Origin: Haemonchus contortus
Taxonomy: Eukaryota > Nematoda > Chromadorea > Rhabditida > Trichostrongylidae
Direction of reading: 5' to 3'
Assembly: GCA_000469685.2 (NCBI GenBank)
Contig: LS997562.1
Span: 19,931,920-19,995,919 of the forward strand
Length of the DNA stretch: 64,000 nucleotides
A program made the position numbers and the translations under genes. Below the pieces are notes generated by a model that was not told the origin of the DNA, made no database searches, and worked only from the letters and a program-made list of their open reading frames with translations. Shown one piece after another: positions 46,595-57,345 of this stretch; position 1 is the first letter of the stretch; the number at the start of each line of letters is the position of its first letter.

Positions 46595-47140
46595 CTATTT
46601 CCCCTCGATAGACAACATAGACGTGGTTGCCGTTGTACTCATCTCGGTTGCGCTCATACGCTTTTTTGCTGGCTCCTGGTCTTCCGATCTTTCCTCCGGC
46701 GTCATTGATTTTCTGATCTTAACATTATTGAACCTGGAGGAAGTGCGCAATTTATGAGCCGGGGCCAGGGTATCAAAAAGGAATTCTCTTGCAGAGAAAA
46801 CACATTTAACAAGACTCGGCCTATCACTAGCTCTCCCCATCCTGGACGCGGGGAGCTCTTTCTCCGCTTCAGGCACACCCAAAAGCACAACTGAGCGTTC
46901 TCTTTTCTCCGATTCAATCATTTCCAGAGATAGCGAAGGCAACTTACTGAGAAACTGCTGGAGTAGCGGGATCGCCTCTGGTGCTTTTGTAACCAATATC
47001 TCGTTGATTTGATTAAGCAGCCCACGTGCATCTTCATCCAGAGTAGGTGCAGTAAGAATAACAGGAGCCGGCTGAATAGGCTTTCGCCTTCTAGTAGGAT
47101 ATCTCGCAGCAGTGGTTTGGTCAATGGCAGATTGAGACAT
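46595..47140 (-). CDS. LINE ORF1-like protein
   Basis: A 181-codon minus-strand ORF lies upstream of ORF2, where CR1 ORF1 is expected. It has a basic N-terminus (RYPTRRRKP), an Ile/Leu-rich helix, ERSVVLLGVPEAE and a basic tail. LGVPE followed by a basic stretch is common in nucleic-acid-binding ORF1 proteins of CR1/L2 elements. It is shorter than usual and may be truncated at its C-terminus. Confidence 0.6.
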   Translation of the reverse strand: MSQSAIDQTTAARYPTRRRKPIQPAPVILTAPTLDEDARGLLNQINEILVTKAPEAIPLLQQFLSKLPSLSLEMIESEKRERSVVLLGVPEAEKELPASRMGRASDRPSLVKCVFSAREFLFDTLAPAHKLRTSSRFNNVKIRKSMTPEERSEDQEPAKKRMSATEMSTTATTSMLSIEGK

Positions 47141-47180
47141 CGATTAAATCACCACCACTCGCTACGGCCGCAGAAGCAAG

Positions 47181-47245
47181 AATATGTATAGCTCGTTGTC
47201 TTCCCGTTTCTCCGATGTATGTTGACCCACATGTCCGGCATTCTA
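47181..47245 (-). mobile_element. Penelope-like element, right-arm copy, middle piece
   Basis: This is the GIY-YIG core on the minus strand (CRTCGSTYIGETGR-like). It is caught between the LINE and the TA-flanked element and matches 34,318-34,380 in the left arm. Confidence 0.85.
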
Positions 47246-48477
47246 CACGGTGCGCCATAAATATGGTAACAAAAGAATTTGGTTCCAAAAACCCCAGTTA
47301 ATATTGATACATGGTGTATTTATGCGAGTTATTTACTATGCATCACGTCTACAAAATGAACACACGGTCATCTCATATAACCATCTCATTTACTAATTAT
47401 AGCTCAAAGATGCTTCGGCTGCTCATCGACGGTGGCACGCAGAGTTTCTTGAGAAAATCCAGCCTGGGATTTTCTCAACGGTTTCTTATGAGCAGCAACA
47501 GTGGTGTGTTATGAAACGCAGGCTATTCTCTCCAGTATAAACTACATCCGGCAACTCATCACATTGTAGTCCGGAAAACTCGTGCGAGGTTCGGAAGCTG
47601 AGATAAAGTCGCGAACACTCCCTCAGCACCAGTCCTATCTTTTCCCATTCATGAACAGGTGCGCCACAGTTTTTAAATCATATCCCTGAAAAAATTTTTG
47701 ACCGTGTGCTGCTCTCTTTCAGAAAACCTCTTTTTAAAGAGGTTCAGAATAATTTTTGTACTTTTCTCGACTAAAAAAAACTATCATCAAAGAGAGAAAA
47801 TGGCTATGAAAGGCGATCTGGCTATCCTCAGCGGCTTCAGCACTCATAATGTGAATTATATGTATACTTTGGGCTCTCAACATTTCTTCCACGCTGAACA
47901 CCCTTTAGTCGAGAAAAGGTTTGTCGAAGCGCGTGCCGCGCACGAACAGCGCACGGTATTTGTTCTTTCTCTGCAACTTCTCCTCGTCAAGAAGCTTATA
48001 GGGTTAGAAAATCTTCCCTCGATACAATTGTATTTATTTGGGGTAGACTCTTCTCATCGGAGTAGAACATACAAACAAATAAACAGCATTTTTCTAGTAT
48101 TTTGGCGGGCTCTGCAGCGTACTCCTTCCCAGTTAATTCTATTCGGAAAAAGGGTTGTTTATGAAGCAAGACCACCGTCCTAAGGTTTAGCCCGACCTGT
48201 CTACGCATCGCGACTCCAGAGACTGCCAATGGGGGAAATGTTGAAACGAGGAGAGATTCCGGAAAGGGACCCACCAAATGCGCGCAAAGACAGAATGGCT
48301 GGTAGATGTCTGAGAGCTCCACCGTTTCTCGAAATCTGACGAATTGAGAGCACCAAAGTAGATATGTAGTCTAATGTATATCGTTAATATAAGGGAAGGT
48401 AGAGATTTGGAGAAACCCTCCAAACAAGAAAATTTCATACGTTTGAAAAGTTGTTACCATATTTATGGCGCACCCTG
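47246..48477. mobile_element. TA-flanked DNA transposon, 1.23 kb, non-autonomous or decayed
   Basis: The terminal inverted repeats are CACGGTGCGCCATAAATATG at 47,246 and its reverse complement ending at 48,477 (CAG instead of CAC at the outer end). They match over about 27 bp. A TA lies on both sides, and the flanking Penelope sequence is continuous once one TA is removed, so both ends and the target duplication are certain. A TA duplication with a CAGGGTG start fits the Tc1/mariner superfamily. I could not find a transposase in its frames. Confidence 0.87.
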
Positions 48478-48965
48478 TATCTGGTAGATTACGCCCATCA
48501 GTGCGCAATCACCTGTTTTTCCGTAGGGGCATATGTATGTTGCAGTCTTTTGTTATGCACTGCTTATCGTAGAGCCTGTTTCGAATTAATAGTTTCTTGA
48601 TGTTGTTATTAGGAATGTTCACAAATTGTACAACATCTTGCAGCCCAGCTTTGAATATGCTCCGCTGTATAGCACTGCTAACTTTTTCGGGGAAGAAGGG
48701 AAGACATTGTGGTGACTCGTTTTGAGGCGTAGCACACTGCGTATTAGCGCGACTTTTTCTAGAACCGTGTGGTACCCTAAAGCCGTTCACAGCAACTATC
48801 TCACAAGCTGAACGTCGTGATTCGTGACGTTTAGCCTCACCCGTGCAGACACTTGTTGCTGTTCTCAACATGTTGCTGACGACTGCACGTTTAATGGCTT
48901 GTGGATGAGCTGATGTTGCGTGAAGTATGATATTCTTAGAATCAGCTACACGGTACCCCTTCACC
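48478..48965 (-). mobile_element. Penelope-like element, right-arm copy, outer piece
   Basis: A 151-codon minus-strand frame contains NSKNIILHATSAHPQAIKR-like text (a Penelope RT C-terminal helix), the RTATSVCTGEAKRHESRR block and the NNNIKKLLIRNRLYD linker, where the frame is intact. It is the mirror of 33,835-34,290. Confidence 0.85.
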
Positions 48966-49079
48966 TAACTGGATACTTTAACTCGAGTGTTGAGGTAAGG
49001 GAGCCAACAGTCACGTGGTACCTCTCGGGTAAGTTTGATGTACTGTGTTCAAAGTTGCCAAGTCAGTCAGTCACACGCT

Positions 49080-49325
49080 CCTTCATACAACTAGTCGACG
49101 TGCGATTACTCTTTTTGGAAAGACTATGCTGTTACTTTTTTGTGCCTGTATTCTTTACTCGCTGTGCTGCTTCTGCTTCATTCTGCTACATTCCTCCTAC
49201 TTGTGGGACGAATCTCTCTTCATCTCAAAAATAGCTTTGACCATCAACTTCCCTCTGTCTTTGATACACCGCAGGGTGTTACCGGGGTCGAAAAAATGAT
49301 ATGTCATGTTATGTTACGCTGCTAA
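49080..49325 (+). pseudogene. Mirror of the 33.2-33.4 kb small secreted ORF
   Basis: Right-arm counterpart with ATG at about 49,126 and a hydrophobic leader, but a 1-nt deletion moves the body (LLAVLLLLHS, RISLHLKNS, TPQGVTG) into another frame. It is taken as a broken copy if the left one is a gene at all. Confidence 0.35.
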
Positions 49326-49554
49326 GGCAAACGTAGTATAAAAATGATAACAACCTTCTGGAAACAACTTAAATAATGGAGCAAATACAATTAATACATG
49401 TAGATAAAACGTAATCTTGTAAAGAAAAACACATAAAATAAGGCAAATGACTCCTAGGTTAGATATAAAACAAAGGTGTAGAAGAAGAAATGGTCAACCG
49501 CAAGGAACTTGGAAAGGTCATACTCAGATAAAATTGCTTCCACAGAGCGTTTGA
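49326..49554. other. No gene recognised
   Basis: AT-rich interval between palindromes B and C. Confidence 0.4.
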
Positions 49555-49748
49555 TCTTACCAGGGAAGGATCCCAACTCGAAGTGGCCATTTGAAATAAG
49601 ACCTATACTGCTAGACGTGTTTTTGGGCGCTGAATTCAAATCCACTTTCCAAATCTGCCAAGCGATTCTCTGAACGGAGTTATGAGGGTGGTTTCAGGTG
49701 ACATTACATGAGAAAACATAAATTACATGGAAGCAGCTCACTCTACAA

Positions 49749-49822
49749 CAGCGGTTCGGTGTAGTGGTAAGCGTGACGCTTCATGGGCGAGAGGCTAGGG
49801 TTCGGGTTTTGTGGGGGACCGA
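49749..49822 (+). repeat. tRNA-like SINE head (left arm of C)
   Basis: It has an A-box-like GGTGTAGTGGTAAGCGTGAC and a B-box-like CTAGGGTTCGGGTTTTG at tRNA-like spacing, but the flanks do not form an acceptor stem. I take it as tRNA-derived rather than a functional tRNA. Its mirror is at 50,756-50,830. Confidence 0.5.
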
Positions 49823-50423
49823 GTTTTTTTATACAGAATTTTTCCCTCCAGGACTAGGAAATACTCTCATGGTGATCTTATCACGTTTTATGACCTTTTA
49901 AGGTTTTTAACGATATTTATTCATTTGAAGTAATACTTCAGTTTTACTCGCATGCTCATGCACTCTATATTCACAGCAGGATTCACAGTAGGGTAACTTT
50001 TGCCACTTTATGAACAAATGTGATACTCCAGCGCGAAATGCTTGAAACAAAGGAACTTTTTACAATGGGGGAAACGGATGAAAAAGAACTCGTCACAGCC
50101 CATTGCTCTGCATTCACTAACCCCAAATCAGAAGGAAAACAGAATTGAGTAGGCGTCCCAAAATCACCGGGTGAGTGCTCAATAGCTGGCGGCATACCAT
50201 GAATAAAGGAGAAATTTTCTAAATCTCACCGCCCAAAACTGAAAATAGACAGGCGATAGTAAGCAAAGAATAGGGTCTCGTGTGTACACGTAAAAGTTGA
50301 GATCATGAGCTATTACATATGAGGTGGTGCGTTTAACCATATTTCTGGAAGGAAACAAGAAATGAGCTTCTTTCGGCTGTATGAGCCTCGCGGTAGCCTG
50401 GAGCAGGGTGTCATTCCCTTCAC

Positions 50424-50539
50424 CTGCTTTTGTGGAGGTAGGACGCACTTAATAGCTTCCTGGTATTTGAACATGTCCAAGAGTCCACTATTAACAATGC
50501 CGGTGTAGGTGAGTCCGGGTCTGCTACGCACCATCGCAC
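50424..50539 (-). CDS. Possible exon in the spacer of repeat C
   Basis: The minus strand has an acceptor CTAGATTAG, then 116 nt with 38 open codons (AMVRSRPGLTYTGIVNSGLL, DMFKYQEAIKCVLPP) and a GTGAAG donor. Composition looks protein-coding, but I recognise no family and cannot link it to other exons; the most obvious next acceptor gives a stop within four codons. Confidence 0.22.
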
Positions 50540-50755
50540 CTAATCTAGCATCAACACCCACTCTAGCAACATCATGCTCATCATATGCGTTTCACTCGCC
50601 CGGACCTCCAAATACTGCGCAGCTTCCCACTCGGTAACATCTACCGGTAGGTAGGAGAAGGTATCAGCAAAGCATGAAAATGTCATAAAACGTGATAAAA
50701 TCACCATGAGAGTATTTCCTAGTCCTGGAGGGAAAAATTCTATATAATGCAAAAA

Positions 50756-50830
50756 CTCGGTCCCCCACAAAACCCGAACCCTAGCCTCTCGCCCATGAAG
50801 CGTCACGCTTACCACTACACCAAGCCGCCG
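50756..50830 (-). repeat. tRNA-like SINE head (right arm of C)
   Basis: Reverse complement of the block at 49,749-49,822, with AAACCCGAACCCTAGCCTC and TTACCACTACACC. Confidence 0.5.
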
Positions 50831-51409
50831 TTGAGGAGTGAGCTGCTTCCATGTAATTTAAGTTTTCTCATGTAATGTCACCTGAAACCACCCTCATAAC
50901 TCCGTTCAGAGAATCGCTTGGCAGATTTGGAAAGCGGATTTGAATTTTGCGCCCAAAAACACGTCTAGCAGTAGATCTTATTTCAAATGGCCACTTCGAG
51001 TTGGGATCCTTCCCTGGTTAGTCAAGGAATCCGGAGCGATCATCCTTTTTGTCACTTTCTTGTATAGGCTAGCCACTCTGAATGTAAAACTTCTGGCTCG
51101 TATACTAGTTCTGGGCCTAAAAAGATATATTTTAGTCTGACCTCCTCTGGTTCTGGAGTGAGCCATATTGTGAAAATTAAAAGAACCAAATTTATTACAA
51201 TGGTACAATAGCTTGTAAACCATGCATACGTCGAATACTTTGCGCCGTGATTCCGCCGTGAAGTAGAGAGTTCAGAGTATTTGTTGCGAAGCTCCTACAT
51301 AGGCAAACAGAAGTGAAAGGAGTGATTGTAGCTCCTTTAACTGTATGAAGACTAGGAGGAATCTCGGACTCCTTCCCAATCGTCACACGCTTGGGCTTAT
51401 GTGGGGCCA

Positions 51410-53260
51410 AGGGGAGCTGCCACCGCTTAATTTAATCACGAAGATGTTTATCGCCCTCTGTAGCCGTTCCTGGTCCTTCCCTTCAGCTATGACCCTCTAA
51501 ATTTTTGCATCGTCAGCATACATTTTTGCTGTAACATCAACCCATCAAACAAACAAAGAATTTCAGCTGTATATATATATATATTAAATAATATCGGTGA
51601 CACAACTCCCACCCTGCGGCAATCCACTCAGCACCCTCCTACTTTCGGAGAGACTCTGTCCTACTCGCACTTGGAAGGTCCCACCGTGGAGGTAATCAGA
51701 AATCCAACTTACGAGTGTGGGATGGGAATCCAACATCTCCAACTTATGAAACAGTCTTTTGTGTGGTACCCTATCGAAGCTTTCACAAAGTCAAATATAT
51801 AACATCACAGCATCTACTATTATCAAGAACTACTGTCCAGTCTTCAAATCAAGTCTTTCAATCATGTTTGTCTCCACCGACCTCCCAAGAACAGAACCAT
51901 GCTGGTTCCGTGGTGTTATACTGTTAGCTGCTGCATACTCGAGAAGGTGTTCCTTGATCGTTTTCTCAACAAGTCTACAAAACAAAGATGTTAAGCTGGA
52001 AGGACGATAATTCGCAGGGTCATAGAAAGGTTCTTCTTAAGAACCGGGGTGACGTAAAAGTGTTTCCGTCGTGCAGGGACTTTCCCCTTCATGAGTGATC
52101 GGTCGAATTTGTACGAAAGCCGCTCACATATAACATCGGCAACTTTCTGAATGGAAAACAACGGACTGAAGTCCGGAGTGACTGAAGAAGATTTGGTTCA
52201 GCTCATAATCCGTTCGTAAACTGATCTGCGTAAAACCACGGTAGCTGATTCATTGCCGAGGCGGAGGTTGGTGAAAAGTGAGGAGAATTAACATCCTCAG
52301 AAAGACTTCGAGAGCTGATCATCAAACATGTTAGCTTTGTCATCTAGACTGCATGCCATGAGGACTCCACACTTCAGAAATCCGATGCACCCTTTGTCAC
52401 GCAATTTTCTATCCAAATAATTGTAAAAGTTCGACTTCCCAGACTCATCAATTTTCTTCTCGGTGTTATTCAAGTACTTTCTCAGGCGTGTGAAAAAAAA
52501 TTCTGTAAACTCATTATACCTTGACCAATTTCCAGTTCGCCTTGCTTCTTGGAAGAGACAGTCAATATGCTCACTCATGTTCCTCAAATAACGTGGTAAA
52601 GAAGTAGACTTGTCAACGAAGTCACCCTTTTCCAAGGGACATAGTAATCAATGGCAGTGTGCAGTACTGCTAATAGTAACTCATACTTCTCATTGACGCT
52701 ACCACTGCTCCCAAGTAAGTCGACACAGCGTATACGAGAAAGATCACTTCGTAAAGTCTCATAGTTATACGCAGAATATACTCTCCGTCAAGTGTTGAAT
52801 GCCATGCTGTCATACCCAATGATTTCGAAGACGATACTGCTATGATCACTGTAACAAACTGAAGTATTCTTAGATTGCTAACCAAATTGCTGCTGAGAAT
52901 CAGGTCTAGAATCTTACTTAGTCTAGTCGGTACAGTAACATATTGCATTAATCTGTGACTGTGAAGCAACTCACGAACATACGAAAAAATAGAAACATCA
53001 GAAAAATTATTAATGCCGTGATACAATTCCGCATGATAAATTCACCAACAATCACTGTTCAAAGCTCACAAGCAATGAGACCACCGAGGAATTTGATTAA
53101 CTGCTTAGTATTTATGACGGCGCATGATGGCGCCCCATATACTACTGTAATCCTTGAGCTTGGATTTCGCTCAGAACTACAACACAAAGTGTTACATATG
53201 CATCCTTTACGAACTCCTTGAAAACTGGGTCTAGAGTGAACGAGAAGCATCACACCCCAT
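51410..53260 (-). pseudogene. Degenerate LINE (CR1/jockey-like), endonuclease and RT remnants
   Basis: Reading the minus strand, the endonuclease C-half comes first: RITVVYGAPS, VIVGEF (GDFN-like) and VPTRLSKILDLILSS at about 52,900. Then comes a linker ORF (52,635-52,297: NEFTEFFFTRLRKYLN, DKANMFDDQ). Broken RT frames follow with FDRVPHKRLFHKLE, GLPQGG near 51,620 and the catalytic YADD box near 51,510. Many stops and shifts are present. Its 5' part (upstream of 52,866) lies inside the left arm of palindrome D and is duplicated at 61,030-61,426, so it predates that palindrome. Confidence 0.82.
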
Positions 53261-53434
53261 CACTCGCCTATCCATCCTACTTATATAATCGGCTAAGTGT
53301 GTCTGTTGGTTGTTTGTGTGTGTGTCAGTATGTGTGTGTTTGTCTGACCGGAAATTCATAACTCCGGGCGCACTGAACCTAGAACATTCAAATTTGGAAG
53401 AGAGATAGATTTAGGATGGGAACAGCGATGGTAC

Positions 53435-53930
53435 GTGATAGGAAATGACAACAATCAACAGAAAAGCCTCAAAAGGCTGGTCCGTGACTCCGTTCGTTTT
53501 AGCGGTGAGGCCTTGGCACTTTGACAAGTGGTGTAGGGTGCGAAGGGACCGTTAGTGATTGATGACAGGGAATGATAGCAAGTGATAGGGACTGACAAGA
53601 AGCCTTAGAAGGCAAGGACCTGTAGGTCCGTGACGCGCTTCCTGTTAATAGTGGAGTCTTGGTATTTCAATAGATGATGTAAGATATGACAGGATTGTAG
53701 GTACTCGGTGACGGGATCGAGAACGGTTGGTGCCAGGTCAGGAGCTGATAAAACGGATAAGGACTAACGAAAATCCTGGAAAGCGTAGAGCTACTATGAT
53801 AATGGCATTAATAGCGGAGCCTTGACAGTTTGGCATGTGATGTGGAGTACGGCGAATCGTAGACGACCGATGATAGAGACTGATAATAGCTGATAACGAC
53901 TGATAAGAGACCTTATCAACTGAGTTTAAC
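53435..53930. repeat. Degenerate tandem repeat, about 150-165 bp period (left arm of D)
   Basis: Three related units contain GAGGCCTTGGCACTTTGACA, GAGTCTTGGTATTTCAATAG and GAGCCTTGACAGTTTGGCAT, at 53,503, 53,651 and 53,818. Each is preceded by GTCCGTGAC or GATAATGG-type text and GACTGATAA/GGACTGACAAG. The mirror copy is at about 60,355-60,850. Confidence 0.6.
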
Positions 53931-55811
53931 TCCTGTGGTATTTACGATGTATTTATGATTACGACTATTACATAGATTACGACCGCTATCCAGCAAAGTT
54001 TGTCACTCGGTGGAGAGTCAAGGTCACATGTTTTGATATCATTTACGACAAAGCTCATCCGCCCGCCTATAATTTGGAATTCTCAACTAATGATGTACTC
54101 GTGAAGAAAAAGGTCCAGTGATAGCGACATCTGATAATGGTGTTATTATCACGTGAGAACATTAGTGAGTACTACTCAATTCATTGGTTGCCTATCAAAA
54201 CATTTATTCATATTTATTATGTATTTATTCATTGATTCATAATTTTCAAGATCAAGAGCAACCGATTGACACTTTCAATCGTAGGCGTATGCGTGGGCAT
54301 GTGGTGCACGCAATAGGGTGCGTAGCCCAACTGGTCTGATATAAGCAAGCTATGATTTTGCGAGCAGTTTGGCTCATATCACCAACCTCTCTTCCACGAA
54401 TGCAACGCAAGAAGCAAAGTTGATGATTTACCCCATTCTGGAGCTTTGCCCGTAGGATAAGTTGTCAAAGTAGCGATTAGACCTAACGAGAACGGAATGC
54501 ATTTCGGCTAAAGAGTAAGACTCTCCTCCGAACAAGAAATTTAGTAATAAATAACACAAGCTTACATAGATCCCCGTTACCACTCTCTTGATGGACTGGA
54601 AACGGCAAGGAGAGAATGGACAGACTCGAAATGATTCTCTGCGCCCGAACACGTCACTGGCCTGGATCGGGCTGCAACGATCCTGTTCGCCAGCACTGAT
54701 CCCACCTCCTGGCCATTAGGTATGGACAGACAGAGATTCTCAAGTATGCTAGTCGAGACTCCGACGAGAACTCAAAGGGGACATGACAATACCAGATCAT
54801 TTGCGATGGCGTTGGGGGTTCCAAACAAGTGAGATGCACTCATCATTCTCCACGTCTTGCTGCCTTCGAAGCGCTCTCCGAAAATAAGGGTCATCTGTAT
54901 AGGCCCCCGTTCTTCTTTAAAAAATCGTTAAAAAGGGGGGCTGGACGAGAATGAGAGCGGAAGAATGAAGAAGAGTGGGGCATTAGGACGAGCAATGCAA
55001 TGTGAGTCATTGGGGCCTGGTGCAAATGACTGAGCAAAGGGTGAGCAAAAATTCATTCACTCACAAGCAGCATAACTAAACAAAAAAAGACCTCAGTAAC
55101 AGCAAAAATATGTAGCTCACCTTTTTCAGCCTCTCGGGGAAGGAAAATAAACAAGCGTTCGTGGCAGAAAAAAGAATAACAGTGGAAAAAAGGAGGGGAG
55201 AAACAATCGCTCATCACTTGGCAATCAGCTGACTGTGTGTGGGTCCTAGAACGAATAATTGCAATCTGTATCGCCTCGACACTCGTCTGACGTAACATCG
55301 ATCGAGGGGCGGAAAAGCCACGTGAGCCAGCAACAGGGAACCATCTTGAACTGTATGGGGCATGCTCCGGTGGCATTTGAAAGTCTTGCTGCTAGCACGA
55401 ATGTGGTTCCACGGTGACTTGGTTATTTCAAACTTCCATTCCAAGCAACACCTATTCGAAGGATGCAGGAATCCAAGAAAGCACCGAGCTTTCGATGAAA
55501 AGCGGAAGTACTGTCATGGACACATCACTGCTACTTTTTCTGTATAGACAGGATCTGAATAAACCATCTTCATGTCGTGGTTCAGGCCCTAACTGACGCA
55601 TGTAACTAAAAATTGTTTCATTCTCTCAACCAACCTAAAATCCTTCATCTGTATATATCGACCTTGTGAAAATTGTGGTAGTTAGAAGCAAGGGGGAATG
55701 TACGTGCCCTTAAACTATATTCAAAAACATAAACTAGAAACTTTTCGTAAAAAAGAGAGTAAAAATTGCAAATTGTCTCATAGGTTCATGAAGGTTTATT
55801 GCCAGTGCTTG
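53931..55811. other. Left arm of palindrome D, no gene recognised
   Basis: Mirror of about 58,473-60,354. Frames such as 54,428-54,652 and 54,654-54,839 recur in the mirror but have no recognisable domain. Confidence 0.45.
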
Positions 55812-56938
55812 TTATGGGGCAATACAGAGAGCTTCATCACGGCTACAAACACAATTTGTACATTTGCAGTCCTCGTTATTCGTGCACGGGTTGCCAACTT
55901 CATAAATAGGCATTCCCAAATAGTTTCCTCTGAAACTCATCTATCATTCGTAGCAAGACATAAGCTCCGGCTTTAAAACATTACACGTACGCTGAATCAT
56001 ATTCGCATGCCACGAAGGTCATGTCACTACACCACTCTACTGCGCAACCGATCTTGTTGCTCCACTGCCAGACCACCTTAAAAATCAGGTATCTCTTTTA
56101 ATAGGCGCCACCACCTTCTAAAGATCCTCGAGTTACCTGGGTATAATGACCAACGCCACGATTGAAAACCGCCATGGTCATGACGTTATCATAAGGAACA
56201 CCGTTCTGTTGCAGTTCATCGAACCAAAGATCGACACTCTGGAACAGAATTCTTCACTGCAAATTGTTACAAAGCTTAATTTCCTTACCTCGGCTGCGGC
56301 TACTGTCTTATTTTGTTTCAAAATGGATGTCATATAAAGGTTCTGTCCCCAATTGTTCCTTTCAGAATATGAGTTATGCGCAAATACGCACTTTTTAGCG
56401 AAATTCATAGTGTTTTCTTCGATGGCGCAATCGCTGAAATAAACGATTTTGCAGCATGGGAGACACTCCCCGAAGTCCTCTCATGCAAAGTGCACATGAT
56501 CCCTGCCTAGCTTCGGTGAGCCTTTCCGTCTTACCACTTTCAACATTCTGGCTGCCTTAGGAGCATAACCACCAATCTCTTTGGCATTTTTCGCTTCTCC
56601 TTTGGCAACGAGCGTTCTGAACAGATATAGTGATTACAGCGTACCCAAAGGATCTTACTGTTTCACTGGGAAAAACGGACCTATACGCGTTGTGTTTGTT
56701 GACGAAGGTCTGTCTTACTTCATCTGACATACCGTTGGTGTCTGGACACATGGCTGAAATTTCACTCTTTCGAAGATCTCTGCTGAGGTGATAAGCGGTT
56801 CATCGCAAATTACTTACATGCATGCCCAGAAGTGCTTAGAAGCGTCTGAAAACATTTATTCAGTTATACATCGTAAGCAAATAACGATCCGTGCAAAGCT
56901 CTACTCACCAAAAAGGCGATTGTGGCCAGTGAAAACAT
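55812..56938 (-). pseudogene. CAP/SCP gene, left copy of palindrome D, frameshifted
   Basis: Same eight-exon layout as in palindrome B: 56,938-56,909, 56,845-56,818, 56,753-56,681, 56,616-56,535, 56,433-56,289, 56,238-56,137, 56,076-55,991 and 55,929-55,812. The start of exon 5 has lost 5 nt (acceptor ATTTCAG is followed by CGATTGC instead of ACGTACGATTGC), so the exon is 145 nt, not 150, and the frame hits stops soon after. Other exons keep their sites. Unless an unseen alternative acceptor restores phase, only a truncated product is possible. The exact same lesion is in the right copy. Confidence 0.78.
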
Positions 56939-57345
56939 GGTTTGCAGTGGTTATGAACGTCTGCTATCCACACAGACGCCTTTATATATTAGTTATACGA
57001 TAGTTCTGAGCTGTATAAATACTTAAAAATCAAATACGGACGATTGCTCCAGACTATGTCAATTTCCCTTTCATTGTTTTAGATTTCAAATCACACAATG
57101 AAATCGAGAGTATAATTGGTAACAAAGAAGAAGAGCAATTGGGGAGCGATTCATTTCAATAATCGATACCAGTTTGTCGATTTCATTGTGTGATTTGAAA
57201 TCTAAAACAATGAAAGGGAAATTGACATAGTCTAGAGCAATCGTCCGTATTTGATTTTTAAGTATTTATACAGCTCAGAACTATCGTATAACTAATATAT
57301 AAAGGCGTCTGTGTGGATAGCAGACGTTCACAACCACTGCAAACC
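56939..57345. promoter_or_regulatory. Divergent promoter region of palindrome D
   Basis: Equivalent to 38,414-38,819, with TATATAAAG on each side. The 73-bp spacer (57,106-57,178) is the reverse complement of the spacer in palindrome B with a few substitutions. The promoters look intact although both downstream genes are broken. Confidence 0.5.

Larger units (their letters stand above)
43047..47180 (-). mobile_element. CR1-type LINE, nearly full length, inserted in a Penelope copy
   Basis: Minus-strand element with ORF1 (47,140-46,595), ORF2 (about 46,515-43,779), a 3' UTR and an ATTT-rich tail at 43,050-43,077, as is usual for CR1 3' ends. Both ends are fixed by the interrupted Penelope sequence: GCTCTT stops at 43,046 and AATATGTATAG resumes at 47,181, with almost no target lost. 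It is absent from the left arm of the palindrome, so it inserted after the arms formed. Confidence 0.85.
33241..49290. repeat. Large inverted repeat (palindrome B) with head-to-head CAP genes
   Basis: Left and right arms are reverse complements around 38,617 with a unique 73-bp spacer (38,581-38,653). Mirrored features sum to 77,233 near the centre and 77,221 further out, showing a 12-bp indel. The right arm holds about 200 bp absent from the left (around 42,390-42,600), then a LINE (43,047-47,180) and a TA-flanked element (47,246-48,477). After these insertions pairing resumes through the Penelope copy, with a weaker outer match of 33,241-33,450 to 49,085-49,290. Arms differ by scattered substitutions and indels, which argues against a simple assembly hairpin artefact. 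Confidence 0.85.
49555..51018. repeat. Inverted repeat C (arms about 350 bp, spacer about 770 bp)
   Basis: Left arm 49,555-49,900 and right arm about 50,675-51,018 are reverse complements (mirrored positions sum to 100,579). They share CCAACTCGAAGTGGCCATTT, AACGGAGTTATGAGGGTGG and a tRNA-like block. The arms have diverged by substitutions and small indels. The spacer is unique. Confidence 0.85.

Noticed and set aside
49749..49822. Functional tRNA gene
   Set aside because: A- and B-box-like motifs are present but the ends do not pair as an acceptor stem and the B box deviates from GGTTCGANNCC; a tRNA-derived SINE is more likely.
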